Assembly: GCA_963696105.1 (NCBI GenBank)
Contig: CAVOIP010000004.1
Location: 248,001-312,000, forward strand
Origin: CAVRTM01 sp963696105
GTDB taxonomy: Bacteria > Actinomycetota > Actinomycetes > Actinomycetales > Dermatophilaceae
Direction of reading: 5' to 3'
Length of the DNA: 64,000 nt
Positions 46,152 to 55,256 of this stretch are shown piece by piece. The translations under genes were made by a program, and so were the position numbers. Every line of letters begins with the position of its first letter. Positions within the stretch are counted from its first letter, which is position 1. A model generated the notes under the pieces. That model made no database searches. It had not been told where the DNA came from and saw only the letters and a list, made by a program, of their open reading frames with translations.

Positions 46152-47270
46152 GTGTCCACCAGCCACCGTCACGCCCTCACCACCGCCAGCCGGCTGGTGG
46201 TCAAGGTCGGCTCGAGCTCGCTGACGACGGCGCGGGGTGAGCTGGACCGGGAGCGGCTGCACAGCGTCGTCGACGTGCTGGCCGCCCAGCGGCGCAGCGG
46301 CACCCAGGTGGTGCTGGTCTCCTCCGGCGCCATCGCGGCCGGCATCGGACCGCTGGGACTGGTCCGCCGGCCCCGGGACCTGGCCACCCAGCAGGCCGCG
46401 GCGAGCGTCGGGCAGGGCGCCCTCCTCGCGGCGTACAGCAAGGCGTTCGGGGGCCACGACCTGACGGTCGGGCAGATCCTGCTGACCGCCGATGACGTGA
46501 CCCGGCGCTCCCACTACGCCAACGCGCGCCGCACGCTGGACCGGCTGCTCGACCTCGGGGTCGTCCCCGTCGTCAACGAGAACGACACCGTGGCCACGCA
46601 CGAGATCCGCGTGGGCGACAACGACCGGCTGGCCGCGCTGGTGGCCCACCTCGTGCACGCCGACGCGCTGCTGCTGCTCTCGGACGTCGATGCGCTGTAC
46701 GACGGGCCGCCCGCGCGGGAGGGCACCTCGCGGATCCCGGTGGTGCGTGGACCCGCTGACCTCGTCGACGTCCGGATCGGGGGCACCGGCTCGGGCGTCG
46801 GCACGGGTGGCATGACCACGAAGGTGGAGGCCGCGGGCATCGCGACGGCGGCGGGCATCACGACGGTGCTGACCTCCACCGCCCAGTTCCCGGAGGCCAT
46901 GGCCGGACACGATGTCGGCACGGTGTTCGCCCCGACCGGGTCGCGCCGCGCTTCCCGGCTGCTGTGGCTGGCCCACGCCACCTCGCCGCGAGGTCGGCTG
47001 CTGCTCGACCAGGGCGCGGTCCACGCCGTCGTGGACCGCCGCAAGTCGCTGCTGCCGGCGGGGATCGTGTCCGTGGAGGGCAGCTTCGACGACGGTGACC
47101 CGGTCGACCTGTGCGACCCCGCCGGCCGACCGGTGGGCCGCGGCCTGGTCAACTACGACTCGGTCGAGCTGCCGGGGCTGCTGGGGCGCACCACCCACGA
47201 CCTCGCCCGCGAGCTCGGCCCCGGCTACGAGCGGGAGGTCGTGCACCGCGACGACCTGGTCCTGCTGTGA
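46152..47270 (+). CDS. proB: Glutamate 5-kinase
   Basis: A 372-residue ProB catalysing the first step of proline synthesis. The kinase domain has LVVKVGSSSLTTARGELD, VLVSSGAIAAGIGPLG, PVVNENDTVATHEI and GGMTTKVEAAGIAT. The C-terminal PUA domain starts near residue 285 (LLLDQGAVHAVVDRRKSLLP). GTG 46152 follows a leaderless promoter. The stop overlaps the start of the acetyltransferase gene, which separates proB from proA here. Confidence 0.95.
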   Translation: MSTSHRHALTTASRLVVKVGSSSLTTARGELDRERLHSVVDVLAAQRRSGTQVVLVSSGAIAAGIGPLGLVRRPRDLATQQAAASVGQGALLAAYSKAFGGHDLTVGQILLTADDVTRRSHYANARRTLDRLLDLGVVPVVNENDTVATHEIRVGDNDRLAALVAHLVHADALLLLSDVDALYDGPPAREGTSRIPVVRGPADLVDVRIGGTGSGVGTGGMTTKVEAAGIATAAGITTVLTSTAQFPEAMAGHDVGTVFAPTGSRRASRLLWLAHATSPRGRLLLDQGAVHAVVDRRKSLLPAGIVSVEGSFDDGDPVDLCDPAGRPVGRGLVNYDSVELPGLLGRTTHDLARELGPGYEREVVHRDDLVLL

Positions 47271-47767
47271 GCGATGTCCTCATCCGGGCGATGAGCCCCG
47301 CGGACGGACCGGCGGTGCTGCGGATCTACCAGCAGGGCATCGACGACGGAGCGGCGACGTTCGAGGTCGCCGCGCCGACATGGGAGCAGTTCCACGCGGG
47401 GCGGCTGCCGGACCACCGGTTCGTCGCCGTCGACGGGGACCCCGGCGACGTGGTCGGCTGGGTCGCGGTCTCGGCCGTGTCCGCGCGGCCGGCGTACCAG
47501 GGAGTGGTCGAGCACTCCGTCTACGTCGACCGGCGCGCCCGCGGTCGGGGCGTCGGCGCGGACCTGCTGCAGGCCCTGGTCCGGTCCACCGAGGCGGCCG
47601 GGATCTGGACGATCCAGTCCGCCGTCTTCCCCGGCAACGCGGCCAGCGTCCGGTTGCACGAGCGCCTCGGCTTCCGGGTGGTCGGTCGCCGCGAGCGGAT
47701 CGCCCGGCTGGATGGGCAGTGGCAGGACACGGTGCTGCTCGAGCGCCGCAGCGCCGTCATCGGCTGA
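47267..47767 (+). CDS. GNAT N-acetyltransferase (PAT/MnaT-like)
   Basis: A 166-residue GNAT of the phosphinothricin-acetyltransferase-like group: IYQQGIDDGAATFE is the family N-terminal motif, the acetyl-CoA loop is RRARGRGVGADLLQAL, and the C-terminal end has RLHERLGFRVVGRRERI. Chromosomal homologues acetylate methionine sulfone/sulfoximine-type amino acids or related compounds. GTG 47267-47269 overlaps the proB stop (GTGA). Confidence 0.85.
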   Translation: MSDVLIRAMSPADGPAVLRIYQQGIDDGAATFEVAAPTWEQFHAGRLPDHRFVAVDGDPGDVVGWVAVSAVSARPAYQGVVEHSVYVDRRARGRGVGADLLQALVRSTEAAGIWTIQSAVFPGNAASVRLHERLGFRVVGRRERIARLDGQWQDTVLLERRSAVIG

Positions 47768-47857
47768 GGGGCGCAGGAGTCCGGCGGCCTCCGACCCTCC
47801 GCCTCTACGGCACGTCCGCACCGCGAAACCCGCTCCCGGGGCATGCGGCGGCCGACC

Positions 47858-47863
47858 TAGGCT
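47858..47863 (+). promoter_or_regulatory. Leaderless -10 element (TAGGCT) of proA
   Basis: TAGGCT, six bases (GGACCC), then ATG 47870; no Shine-Dalgarno. Confidence 0.55.
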
Positions 47864-47869
47864 GGACCC

Positions 47870-49174
47870 ATGGCTGACACCGTTCCGACCGAGAGTGGGA
47901 TCGACCACGAGGTGGTCTCGCACGTCGCCTCCCTGGCGGGCGCCGCGCGCGCCGCCTCCCGGCGCCTCGCACTGCTCCCGCGGGCGACCAAGGACCAGGT
48001 CCTGCGGGCGATGGCCGACGACCTCGACGCCGCCACCGCCGACGTCCTGGCAGCCAACTGCGAGGACGTCGAGCGCGGTCGCGCGTCCGGGCTGGCCGAG
48101 TCGCTGGTCGACCGCCTGCGCCTGGACGAGCGACGGGTCCATGCCGTCGCCGACGCGCTGCGGGACGTCGCCGCGCTGCCCGACCCGGTGGGTGAGGTGG
48201 TCCGCGGCTCCACCCTCGCCAACGGCCTGCAGATCCGCCAGGTGCGCGTCCCGATGGGCGTGGTCGGCATGATCTACGAGGCCCGCCCCAACGTCACCGT
48301 GGACGCCGCCGGGCTCGCGCTCAAGAGCGGCAACGCCGTGGTCCTGCGGGGAGGCTCCGCCGCCGGTGCCAGCAACCGCGCCCTGGTCGACGTGCTGCGC
48401 GGCACCCTGACGGCCCACGGGCTCCCCGCCGACGCGGTCACGCTGCTCGACGAGGGGGGCCGGGACGCGGTCCGGTCCCTGATGCGGGCCCGTGGGCTGG
48501 TCGACGTCCTCATCCCGCGTGGTGGGGCCGACCTGATCCGCACCGTCGTCGAGGAGTCGACCGTGCCGGTCATCGAGACCGGGGTGGGCAACTGCCACGT
48601 CTACGTCGATGCCGCGGCCGACCTCGAGATGGCGCTGCGGATCGCGGTCAACTCCAAGACCCACCGGGTCAGCGTGTGCAACTCGGCCGAGTCGCTGCTG
48701 GTGCACCGCAGCATCGCCGCCGACTTCCTGCCCAAGGTCCTGGCCGAGCTCGGCGCGGCCGGGGTGGCGGTCCACGGCGACCCGGAGGTGCGGCCGTTCG
48801 CCGAGGCCGCCGGTGCCCCGTTCGCGGTGGCCGACGACGACGACTTCGCCGCGGAGTACCTCTCCCTGGACATCAGCGTCCGCGTGGTCGACTCCCTGGA
48901 CGACGCGCTCGCGCACGTGCGGCGGTTCGGCACCGGCCACACCGAGGCCATCGTCACCCAGGACCGGGCCGCCGCCCGCCGGTGGACCGCCGAGGTCGAC
49001 GCAGCCGCGGTCATGGTCAACGCCTCGACCCGGTTCACCGATGGCGGCGAGTTCGGTTTCGGCGCCGAGATCGGCATCTCCACCCAGAAGCTGCATGCCC
49101 GCGGACCGATGGCGCTGCCCGAGCTGACGACCACCAAGTGGGTCGTCGAGGGCGACGGCCAGGTCCGCGAGTGA
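47870..49174 (+). CDS. proA: Gamma-glutamyl phosphate reductase
   Basis: A 434-residue ProA, the second enzyme of proline synthesis, of the aldehyde dehydrogenase superfamily. The catalytic Cys is C270 in [14 protein letters not shown]; the cofactor site includes [17 protein letters not shown], and [20 protein letters not shown] is diagnostic. It has its own leaderless promoter although proB is just upstream. Confidence 0.95.
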   Translation: MADTVPTESGIDHEVVSHVASLAGAARAASRRLALLPRATKDQVLRAMADDLDAATADVLAANCEDVERGRASGLAESLVDRLRLDERRVHAVADALRDVAALPDPVGEVVRGSTLANGLQIRQVRVPMGVVGMIYEARPNVTVDAAGLALKSGNAVVLRGGSAAGASNRALVDVLRGTLTAHGLPADAVTLLDEGGRDAVRSLMRARGLVDVLIPRGGADLIRTVVEESTVPVIETGVGNCHVYVDAAADLEMALRIAVNSKTHRVSVCNSAESLLVHRSIAADFLPKVLAELGAAGVAVHGDPEVRPFAEAAGAPFAVADDDDFAAEYLSLDISVRVVDSLDDALAHVRRFGTGHTEAIVTQDRAAARRWTAEVDAAAVMVNASTRFTDGGEFGFGAEIGISTQKLHARGPMALPELTTTKWVVEGDGQVRE

Positions 49175-49266
49175 CCGGCCGCGCGGGCGGGGCGTCGTAC
49201 ACCCGGCCGCCCGTACCGGCACGGCGGTGCACCGGGGGACCGGCGCGACTGGCAGGATGACCGACC

Positions 49267-49962
49267 GTGGAAGGCACTGAGGTACGCAAGCTCGCCGCGC
49301 TCGAGGACGCCCACTGGTGGTACCGCGAGCGCCGCCACCTGCTCGCCACCGCTCTGCGCGGCCGGACGCCCGGGCGCGCGCTGGACGTCGGCGCAGCCGG
49401 AGGCGGCAACACCCGGGTCCTGCGCGACCTCGGGTGGTCGGCCTCACCCCTTGAGTACGGCGAGGACGGCGCGCTGGTCGCCGCCGAGCGCGGCCTGCCG
49501 GTGATGCGTGCGGATGCCACCCTGCTGCCGCTGGCCGACGCCAGCCTGGACCTCGTCGTGGCCTTCGACGTCCTGGAGCACCTCGTCGACGACGACGCGT
49601 GCGCGAGCGAGGTCCTGCGGGTCCTGCGTCCCGGCGGGACGTTCCTCGTGGCCGTGCCCTGCGACCCGCGGCTGTGGTCCGCCCATGACGAGGCCGTCGG
49701 CCACGTCCGGCGCTACACCCGGCCGACGCTGACGGACCTGCTGCGGCGCAACGGCTTCGAGCTCGAGTCGGTGGCCTCGTGGAACGTCCTGCTGCGCCCC
49801 GTGGTCGCCCTGCGCCGCCGGTCCAGCAGCGGCAGCGACCTGGAGGACCTGCACCCGCTGGTGAACCTCGGGCTGCGCGCCGTGATCACCGTCGAGCGCT
49901 ACCTGCCGGTGCGCCGGCTGCCCGGCGTCACGCTCCTCGTGACCGCTCGTCGTCCGGGCTGA
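49267..49962 (+). CDS. Class I SAM-dependent methyltransferase
   Basis: A 231-residue methyltransferase: HWWYRERRHLL near the N-terminus, motif I ALDVGAAGGGNTRVL, and LDLVVAFDVLEHLVDDDAC. The HWWY...DVLEH pattern occurs in methyltransferases next to polyprenyl-phosphate glycosyltransferases, and the next convergent gene is of that type. It may modify a lipid or glycan precursor; the substrate is unknown. GTG 49267 is the only reasonable start. The last 35 bases overlap the GT2 gene. Confidence 0.8.
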   Translation: MEGTEVRKLAALEDAHWWYRERRHLLATALRGRTPGRALDVGAAGGGNTRVLRDLGWSASPLEYGEDGALVAAERGLPVMRADATLLPLADASLDLVVAFDVLEHLVDDDACASEVLRVLRPGGTFLVAVPCDPRLWSAHDEAVGHVRRYTRPTLTDLLRRNGFELESVASWNVLLRPVVALRRRSSSGSDLEDLHPLVNLGLRAVITVERYLPVRRLPGVTLLVTARRPG

Positions 49963-50890
49963 CCTGCAGCGAGTCGTAGGCCACGAAGTACGTCGGACGG
50001 CCCTGCATCAACGTGTACATCCGGCCGATGTACTCACCGAGCAGGCCCAGGCACAGCAGCTGCACGGCACCGACGGCCGCCACCGCGACGACGGTCGAGG
50101 TCCAGCCGGCGACCGTGCGGCCGCTCAGCTGGGCGACCAGCGCGTAGACCAGCAGGCCGAACGCCGCCAGGCCGCCGCCGAGGCCGAACCAGGTGGCCAG
50201 GCGCAGGGGAGCGGTGGAGAACCCGGTCAGGCTGTCCACCGAGAGCCGGATCATGCGGGCCAGGGGGTACTTCGAGCTGCCGGCCGCGCGCACCTCGCGG
50301 CGGTAGCGCACCTCCCCGCTGGGGAAGCCCAGGGCCGGGACGACGAAACGCAGCACCCGGTGGTGCTCGGGCAGCCCGTTGACCGCCTCGACGGTGGCCC
50401 GCGACATCAGCCGGAAGTCGCCCGCGTCGGCCGGTGCGGTCGTGCCGCTGACCCGCCGGATCAGCCGGTAGAACGCCCGGGCCGAGCCCCGCTTGAAGGC
50501 CGAGTCGGTCGAGCGGTCCGCGCGGACGCCGTAGACGACGTCGACGCCGTCGCGCCGGGCCAGCGCCAGCATCTCGGCCAGCACCTCCGGAGGGTCCTGC
50601 AGGTCGGCGTCCAGCGTGGCCACGAAGTCGCCGCGGGCGCGGGCCAGGCCGGCCGAGATGGCCGCCTGGTGCCCGGCGTTCGCGCGCAGCCGCAGCACCC
50701 GCAGCTGCGGCCAGTCCTGGCGGTAGCGCTGCAGCAGCACCGGTGTCGCGTCGCGGCTGCCGTCGTCGACCGCCAGCACCTCGTACGACGCGCCGAGCGC
50801 GTCCAGGAGGGGGCGGAGCCGGTCCACCAGCAGCGGCAGGACGTCCTCCTCGTCGTACATGGGGACGACGACGGACAGCTCGGTGGACAT
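49928..50890 (-). CDS. GT2 polyprenyl-phosphate glycosyltransferase (DPM/GtrB-like)
   Basis: A 320-residue glycosyltransferase family 2 protein: LSVVVPMYDEEDVLPLLVDR, the donor-site VDDGSRDAT, the metal-site DADLQDPPEVL and the GtrB-type GDFRLMSR. Two C-terminal membrane helices (about residues 220-275) follow an amphipathic region. It makes a polyprenyl-phosphate sugar for transfer outside the membrane, and could supply enzymes such as the PIG-V-like protein at 4.5 kb (speculative). ATG 50888-50890 follows TAGGCT by seven bases. Confidence 0.9.
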   Translation of the reverse strand: MSTELSVVVPMYDEEDVLPLLVDRLRPLLDALGASYEVLAVDDGSRDATPVLLQRYRQDWPQLRVLRLRANAGHQAAISAGLARARGDFVATLDADLQDPPEVLAEMLALARRDGVDVVYGVRADRSTDSAFKRGSARAFYRLIRRVSGTTAPADAGDFRLMSRATVEAVNGLPEHHRVLRFVVPALGFPSGEVRYRREVRAAGSSKYPLARMIRLSVDSLTGFSTAPLRLATWFGLGGGLAAFGLLVYALVAQLSGRTVAGWTSTVVAVAAVGAVQLLCLGLLGEYIGRMYTLMQGRPTYFVAYDSLQVSPDDERSRGA

Positions 50891-50897
50891 GCGCAGC

Positions 50898-50903
50898 AGC
50901 CTA
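50898..50903 (-). promoter_or_regulatory. Leaderless -10 element (TAGGCT) of the GT2 gene
   Basis: On the minus strand TAGGCT, seven bases, then ATG 50888-50890. Confidence 0.5.
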
Positions 50904-51017
50904 GGCGAGCCGCGGACGCCGGGACGCGGGCGACAGGCCGGGTGCCGTGCGGTAGCGGCGCGCGGAGGGGCGATGCGTCGTACCGGCCGCGCGGGCAGCG
51001 GGCGGGCGGGGCAACGG

Positions 51018-51023
51018 TAGGCT
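51018..51023 (+). promoter_or_regulatory. Leaderless -10 element (TAGGCT) of the nadD operon
   Basis: TAGGCT, six bases (GGGGGC), then ATG 51030. It is divergent from the matching element of the GT2 gene 115 bp away. Confidence 0.55.
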
Positions 51024-51029
51024 GGGGGC

Positions 51030-51272
51030 ATGTCGTCCCTGTCCTCGCTGACCATCCTCACCGCCGCCGAGCCCGCGGGGCGTGAGCTCCCGATGCCGCC
51101 GGTGTTCTTCGGCCTGATCTCGCTGCTGCTGTTCGGCCTGGCCCTGGCGTTCCTGTGGTCCTTCCGCAACACCGCAGCCAAGAGCGACCCCCGCAACGTC
51201 GGGAGCCACGGCAGGGACACCTCGCACACCGGCCACGCCGAGCAGCACGGTGACACCTGGAACCAGCACTGA
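51030..51272 (+). CDS. Small single-TM protein preceding nadD
   Basis: An 80-residue protein with one membrane helix (about residues 24-43, [20 protein letters not shown]) and a hydrophilic His/Asp-rich tail ([16 protein letters not shown]) that could bind metal. Such small proteins commonly precede nadD in actinobacteria; the function is unknown. The start follows the leaderless element. Confidence 0.75.
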   Translation: MSSLSSLTILTAAEPAGRELPMPPVFFGLISLLLFGLALAFLWSFRNTAAKSDPRNVGSHGRDTSHTGHAEQHGDTWNQH

Positions 51273-51274
51273 CC

Positions 51275-51895
51275 ATGCGCGTGGGGGTCATGGGTGGCAC
51301 CTTCGACCCCATCCACCACGGTCACCTGGTCGCCGCCAGCGAGGTGCAGACGCTGTTCGACCTCGACGAGGTGGTGTTCGTCCCCACCGGTGAGCCGTGG
51401 CAGAAGGACAGCGCGAGCGTCTCACCGGCCGAGGACCGCTACCTCATGACGGTGATCGCGACCGCCTCGAACCCCCGGTTCACCGTCAGCCGCGTGGACA
51501 TCGACCGGGAGGGGCCGACCTACACGATCGACACGTTGCGCGACCTCAAGGCCCAGCGCCCGGACGCCGACCTGTTCTTCATCACCGGGGCCGACGCGCT
51601 CGCGCAGATCCTGTCCTGGAAGGACGTCGACGAGCTCTGGGAGCTCGCCGGGTTCATCGCGGTCACCCGGCCAGGGCACGAGCTCACCGACCGCGGCCTG
51701 CCCGTGAACCGGGTGACGCTGCAGGAGGTCCCCGCCATGGCGATCAGCTCCACCGACTGCCGCGAGCGGGTCGCGGCCGGTCACCCCGTCTGGTACCTCG
51801 TGCCCGACGGCGTGGTGCAGTACATCGCCAAGTACCACCTGTACCGGGCCGGCACCGTCGCGGCGGCCCGCCCATCTCTGCTCCACCACCACTAG
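51275..51895 (+). CDS. nadD: Nicotinate-nucleotide adenylyltransferase
   Basis: A 206-residue NadD making deamido-[22 protein letters not shown] is the nucleotidyltransferase motif, and the C-terminal [13 protein letters not shown] is the variant ISSTxIR loop. [10 protein letters not shown] is the substrate segment. It starts two bases after the small TM gene stop, so it is probably translated by coupling. rsfS follows nine bases later. Confidence 0.95.
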   Translation: MRVGVMGGTFDPIHHGHLVAASEVQTLFDLDEVVFVPTGEPWQKDSASVSPAEDRYLMTVIATASNPRFTVSRVDIDREGPTYTIDTLRDLKAQRPDADLFFITGADALAQILSWKDVDELWELAGFIAVTRPGHELTDRGLPVNRVTLQEVPAMAISSTDCRERVAAGHPVWYLVPDGVVQYIAKYHLYRAGTVAAARPSLLHHH

Positions 51896-51904
51896 GAGGA
51901 CCGC

Positions 51905-52261
51905 GTGGCCGCCACGCAACACGCCATCGACCTCGCCAGGGCGGCCGCCTCGGCCGCCGAGGACAAGCTGGCCACCAAGATCGTCGCCCTCGACGTCAGC
52001 GAGCAGCTGGCCCTGACCGACATCTTCCTGCTCGCCTCGGCGCCCAACGACCGCCAGGTCAACGCCATCGTCGACAGCATCGAGGACTCCCTGCGGGCGC
52101 TCGGCGTCAAGCCGGTGCGCCGCGAGGGCGAGCGCGACGGTCGGTGGGTCCTCATCGACTTCGCCGACATCGTCGTCCACGTCCAGCACGAGGAGGAGCG
52201 CAGCTACTACCAGCTCGAGCGCCTCTGGAAGGACTGCCCGGCGATCGAGCTGACCGCCTGA
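51905..52261 (+). CDS. rsfS: Ribosomal silencing factor RsfS
   Basis: A 118-residue RsfS/YbeB protein that binds uL14 and blocks subunit joining. DKLATKIVALDVSEQLALTD, the DxVVHVQ strand (DIVVHVQHEEERSYYQLERLW) and the C-terminal DCPAIEL are canonical. The best Shine-Dalgarno in the window (AGGAGGA) precedes GTG 51905. Confidence 0.95.
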   Translation: MAATQHAIDLARAAASAAEDKLATKIVALDVSEQLALTDIFLLASAPNDRQVNAIVDSIEDSLRALGVKPVRREGERDGRWVLIDFADIVVHVQHEEERSYYQLERLWKDCPAIELTA

Positions 52262-52262
52262 G

Positions 52263-52931
52263 ATGGGCGCGCAGCCCGGGCCGGCTGGGGCGGACCAGGG
52301 CGGCTCACCGGCCGGCCACAGAGCCCGGCGCCGGCTGCTCATCTGGCGGCACGGCGAGACCGACCACAACGCCAGCGGCATCTGGCAGGGCCAGCTCGAC
52401 ACGGCGCTCTCGGAGGTCGGACGGGCCCAGGCGCAGGCGGCGGCCGCGGTGCTCGCGTCGTACGAGCCGTCGCTGATCCACAGCAGCGACCTCTCCCGCG
52501 CGGCGGAGACCGCCCAGGCGCTCGGCTCCCGGCTCGGCCTGGAGGTCCGCCACGACGAGCGGCTGCGCGAGATCCACGCCGGAGAGTGGCAGGGGATGAC
52601 CGCCGGCGACGTCGCCGAGCAGTTCCCGGAGGAGCAGGCGGCCCTGGCCGCGGGGGAGGACCTGCCTCGCGGCGTCCACGGGGAGACCCTGTCGCAGGTG
52701 GCCGCGCGGGTCCGGGCGGCGGTCGAGGACCTGCTGGCCGAGCTGGGCCCCGGCCAGACCGCCGTCGTGGCCACCCACGGCGTGGCCGGCCGTGCGGTCG
52801 TCGCCTCGATGGTCGGGCTCAGCCAGCACGAGGCCTGGATGGCCATCGGCGGGCTGCACAACTGCCACTGGGCCGAGCTGCGCGAGGACAACCGGGGCTG
52901 GCGGATCGTCTCCTGGAACGCCGGAGCCTGA
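52263..52931 (+). CDS. Histidine phosphatase family protein (GpgP-like position)
   Basis: A 222-residue phosphoglycerate-mutase-like phosphatase: the catalytic LIWRHGETDHNASG (His phospho-acceptor), SDLSRAAETAQAL, the acid in REIHAGEWQGM, and the second His in VVATHGVAGRAV. In Mycobacterium, glucosyl-3-phosphoglycerate phosphatase (GpgP) follows nadD and rsfS in the same order, so that activity is possible but unproven. It starts one base after the rsfS stop. About 25 N-terminal residues are nonconserved. Confidence 0.85.
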   Translation: MGAQPGPAGADQGGSPAGHRARRRLLIWRHGETDHNASGIWQGQLDTALSEVGRAQAQAAAAVLASYEPSLIHSSDLSRAAETAQALGSRLGLEVRHDERLREIHAGEWQGMTAGDVAEQFPEEQAALAAGEDLPRGVHGETLSQVAARVRAAVEDLLAELGPGQTAVVATHGVAGRAVVASMVGLSQHEAWMAIGGLHNCHWAELREDNRGWRIVSWNAGA

Positions 52932-53021
52932 CGTCGCGGGACCCCGATTTGGTGATCCACGGGGGTAGCGGGCTAAAGTGTGGCGTCCCCACAACGGGGA
53001 ACCACACGATGGATTTCGTGC

Positions 53022-53094
53022 GGGGCTGTGGCGCAGCTGGTAGCGCACCTGCATGGCATGCAGGGGGTCAGGGGTTCGAGTCCCCTCAGCTCCA
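53022..53094 (+). tRNA. tRNA-Ala (anticodon GGC)
   Basis: A 73-nt cloverleaf. The acceptor GGGGCTG pairs with CAGCTCC (one G-T), and the D arm is GCGC...GCGC. The anticodon arm is CCTGC, loop ATGGCAT, GCAGG, giving anticodon GGC. The T arm is AGGGG, loop TTCGAGT, CCCCT. The discriminator is A. CCA is not encoded (CCG follows). Confidence 0.97.
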
Positions 53095-53100
53095 CCGGAA

Positions 53101-53143
53101 CGAGGCGCGGTGACCACCAGGTCACCGCGCCTCGCGCGTTTGT
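53101..53143 (+). terminator. Intrinsic terminator after tRNA-Ala
   Basis: CGAGGCGCGGTGACC at 53101-53115 pairs perfectly with the 15-base arm at 53120-53134 around loop ACCA, followed by CGCGTTTGT. It may also stop convergent transcription of the PemK-like gene. Confidence 0.85.
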
Positions 53144-53181
53144 CCCGTCTTTCGCGGGCACCGCGACGCAGCTGCGGCAGG

Positions 53182-53754
53182 TCAGGCTCGGCTGCGGACG
53201 GCCGCCTCGACGAGCTCGAAGGTCCGGCGGTCCAGGGCCGCGCCGGCACGACGTACGGCGGTGGGATCCACGCGCACGACCCGGTCGATGCGAATCTCGC
53301 TGGGACGCCCCTGCGGGTCCCACCCGCCGGCGCCGATGTCGACCCAGTGCCGGCCGGCGCGCGCCTCCTGGGCCTCGTCCTGGTCGTGGTCCTTGCTGGT
53401 GAGCATCAGCGCCAGCAGCCAGTCGCCGTCGCGGCCGACGACGAGGACGGGCCGGTCCTTGCCGCGGGCGTGGTCCTCCTCGAACGGCACCCACGTCCAC
53501 ACGATCTCGCCGGGGTCGGCCACGCCGTCCGGGTGCGGAGCGAAGGACATCGGCGGTCGCCCCCGGAAGTCACCCGGGTACGGCGACCCGCCCACGGGCC
53601 CGTCCGGACGCCGGGTCCGCGCCGGGCGGGCGGGGGACGGGGGAGAGCGGCGGGGTGCGCCGGGGAGCGCACCCCGCAGCGCGTCCGACGCCGCCCGGCG
53701 CAGCGTGCGGCCGAGGGTGCGGGCCAGGCGCGAGGCCAAGGGTGGTCGGGGCAC
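53182..53754 (-). CDS. PemK/MazF-like toxin-fold protein
   Basis: A 190-residue protein with a Pro/Arg-rich N-terminal 80 residues and a C-terminal PemK/MazF-type domain (GEIVWTWVPFEEDHARGKDRPVLVVGRDG, then LTSKDHDQD and SEIRIDRVVRVDPTAVRR). The RPVLVV strand and the late RIDRV match the RNase fold. No antitoxin gene is adjacent; it follows pepC by nine bases in the same direction, so it may be a housekeeping relative rather than a toxin. GTG 53752-53754 is the start. Confidence 0.75.
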   Translation of the reverse strand: MPRPPLASRLARTLGRTLRRAASDALRGALPGAPRRSPPSPARPARTRRPDGPVGGSPYPGDFRGRPPMSFAPHPDGVADPGEIVWTWVPFEEDHARGKDRPVLVVGRDGDWLLALMLTSKDHDQDEAQEARAGRHWVDIGAGGWDPQGRPSEIRIDRVVRVDPTAVRRAGAALDRRTFELVEAAVRSRA

Positions 53755-53763
53755 GGGCGTCGG

Positions 53764-55096
53764 CTACCGGCCGGCCAGGGCGCCCATGGGGTCCCAGGCA
53801 GGCAGGACGATCGGCTCCTCGGCCAGCGCGGCCTGCAGCTCCTGCGGCAGCCGGTCCCGGCGCACGGCGATCTCGAAGACGTGCTCGGCGAACCACGAGT
53901 CGTTCATCGTGTAGAAGCCCTTGTCGGCCTTCTCGTCGCCCCAGCTGTTCTCGACCCGCCAGCGACGCGGGGCGCCGTCCACGACGTCGACCCCCGTGAA
54001 CAGCATGGCGTGGGTCATCATCGCGTCGCGGTGCAGCAGCCGGTCGGCCTTGCTGAGGTTGAGCTCGGTGCTGTAGACGCCGTCGTAGTCGTACAGGCGC
54101 GCGTCCCAGACGCCCAGCTCGCCGTTGATCATCTTGCCCACGTCGCAGCCGAACCAGACCGGCTCACCGTCGAGGATGGTGGCCATCGTCAGCGACTTCA
54201 GCAGGTCGACGTCGATGTTGAGGTAGGTCACGCGGGGCGCGCCGACGACGTTGCCGAGGTACTCGACGGTGAAGGTGCGCCCGGCCGGGCTGCCCTCCCG
54301 CGGGTCGTGGACGACGCAGACGTAGTCGTCCAGGTCGAGGTCGACGTAGCGCGCGGCGAACTCCTGCGGGGTCATCCAGCCCTCGCGGTGGAAGCCGTGG
54401 TCCTTGTCGGTCCACTGCCACAGGAACCGATCGGGCGGGGTGCCCAGGTGGATGGACAGGACCCGGTGGATCGTCGCCAGCAGCTGCTCCTTGCAGGCCC
54501 GCATCGCCTCGACGCCCTGCGGCTGCAGCGCCCGCAGGTCACGCGCGCCCTGCCGCAGCAGCGTGCTCAGGACGGCGTTCATCGGGCCGGTGTTGGAGGA
54601 GCTGTCGGTCTCGGGCATGGCGACCTTGGGCACCAGCCCGTGCTTGTGCACCAGCGACACGAACATGTTCCACTGGCCGCCGTCGCCGGTGGGGTCGGAC
54701 AGCAGGTGGGCGACGGTGCGGTCGTCGACGTCGCGGTCGGCGGTGTCGATGATCGCCTCGAGACAGGTAGTTGGCCTTCTCCAGCTTGTCCCAGAACAGC
54801 AGGTGGCTCTGGGAGAACTCGAAGTCCTTGACCCCGAGGGTGCGCGCTGTGTGCACCCGCAGCAGGTTGAGCCCCGCGAACAGCCAGCAGCGGCCGCTCT
54901 TCTTCTGGTTGGTCACCTTCCAGTCGTCGAGCAGGTGCGAGACCGAGTGGTCGATGCCGGTGACGACGGCACGGTCGAGGGCCACCTCGGCGACGGTCGT
55001 GCGCGTCACGGCGTTCTGCATCAGCCGGTTGCGGGGGTCTGCCTCGAACTCCTTGCGGAGCTGCTGCACCTGGTCCTGGGTCAACGCCTGCGTCAT
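53764..55096 (-). pseudogene. pepC: Aminopeptidase C (bleomycin hydrolase family), one frameshift
   Basis: A C1B cysteine peptidase of about 444 residues. The N-terminal frame contains the catalytic Cys in [18 protein letters not shown] and [13 protein letters not shown], then breaks near 54762-54767. The other frame continues through [20 protein letters not shown] to the catalytic His (MMTHAMLFTGVDV) and Asn (RVENSWGDEKADKG). The catalytic triad is intact, and the total length is one base over a multiple of three. ATG 55094-55096 starts it. It degrades peptides in the cytosol. Confidence 0.85.
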
Positions 55097-55256
55097 GGTG
55101 GGCTGTGGTCCTTGCTCTCGGGTGCGGGCTGGTGCCCGCCGGCACGGGTCTTCCCGACCCTAGTCCTCGGGCCCCCGCGAGGGCCGCAGGTCGCCCGGGC
55201 CGCCGTCGGCCGGCCAGTGGTCAGGCGGCATGGGTGCGTTCTGCAACCATGGTGGG

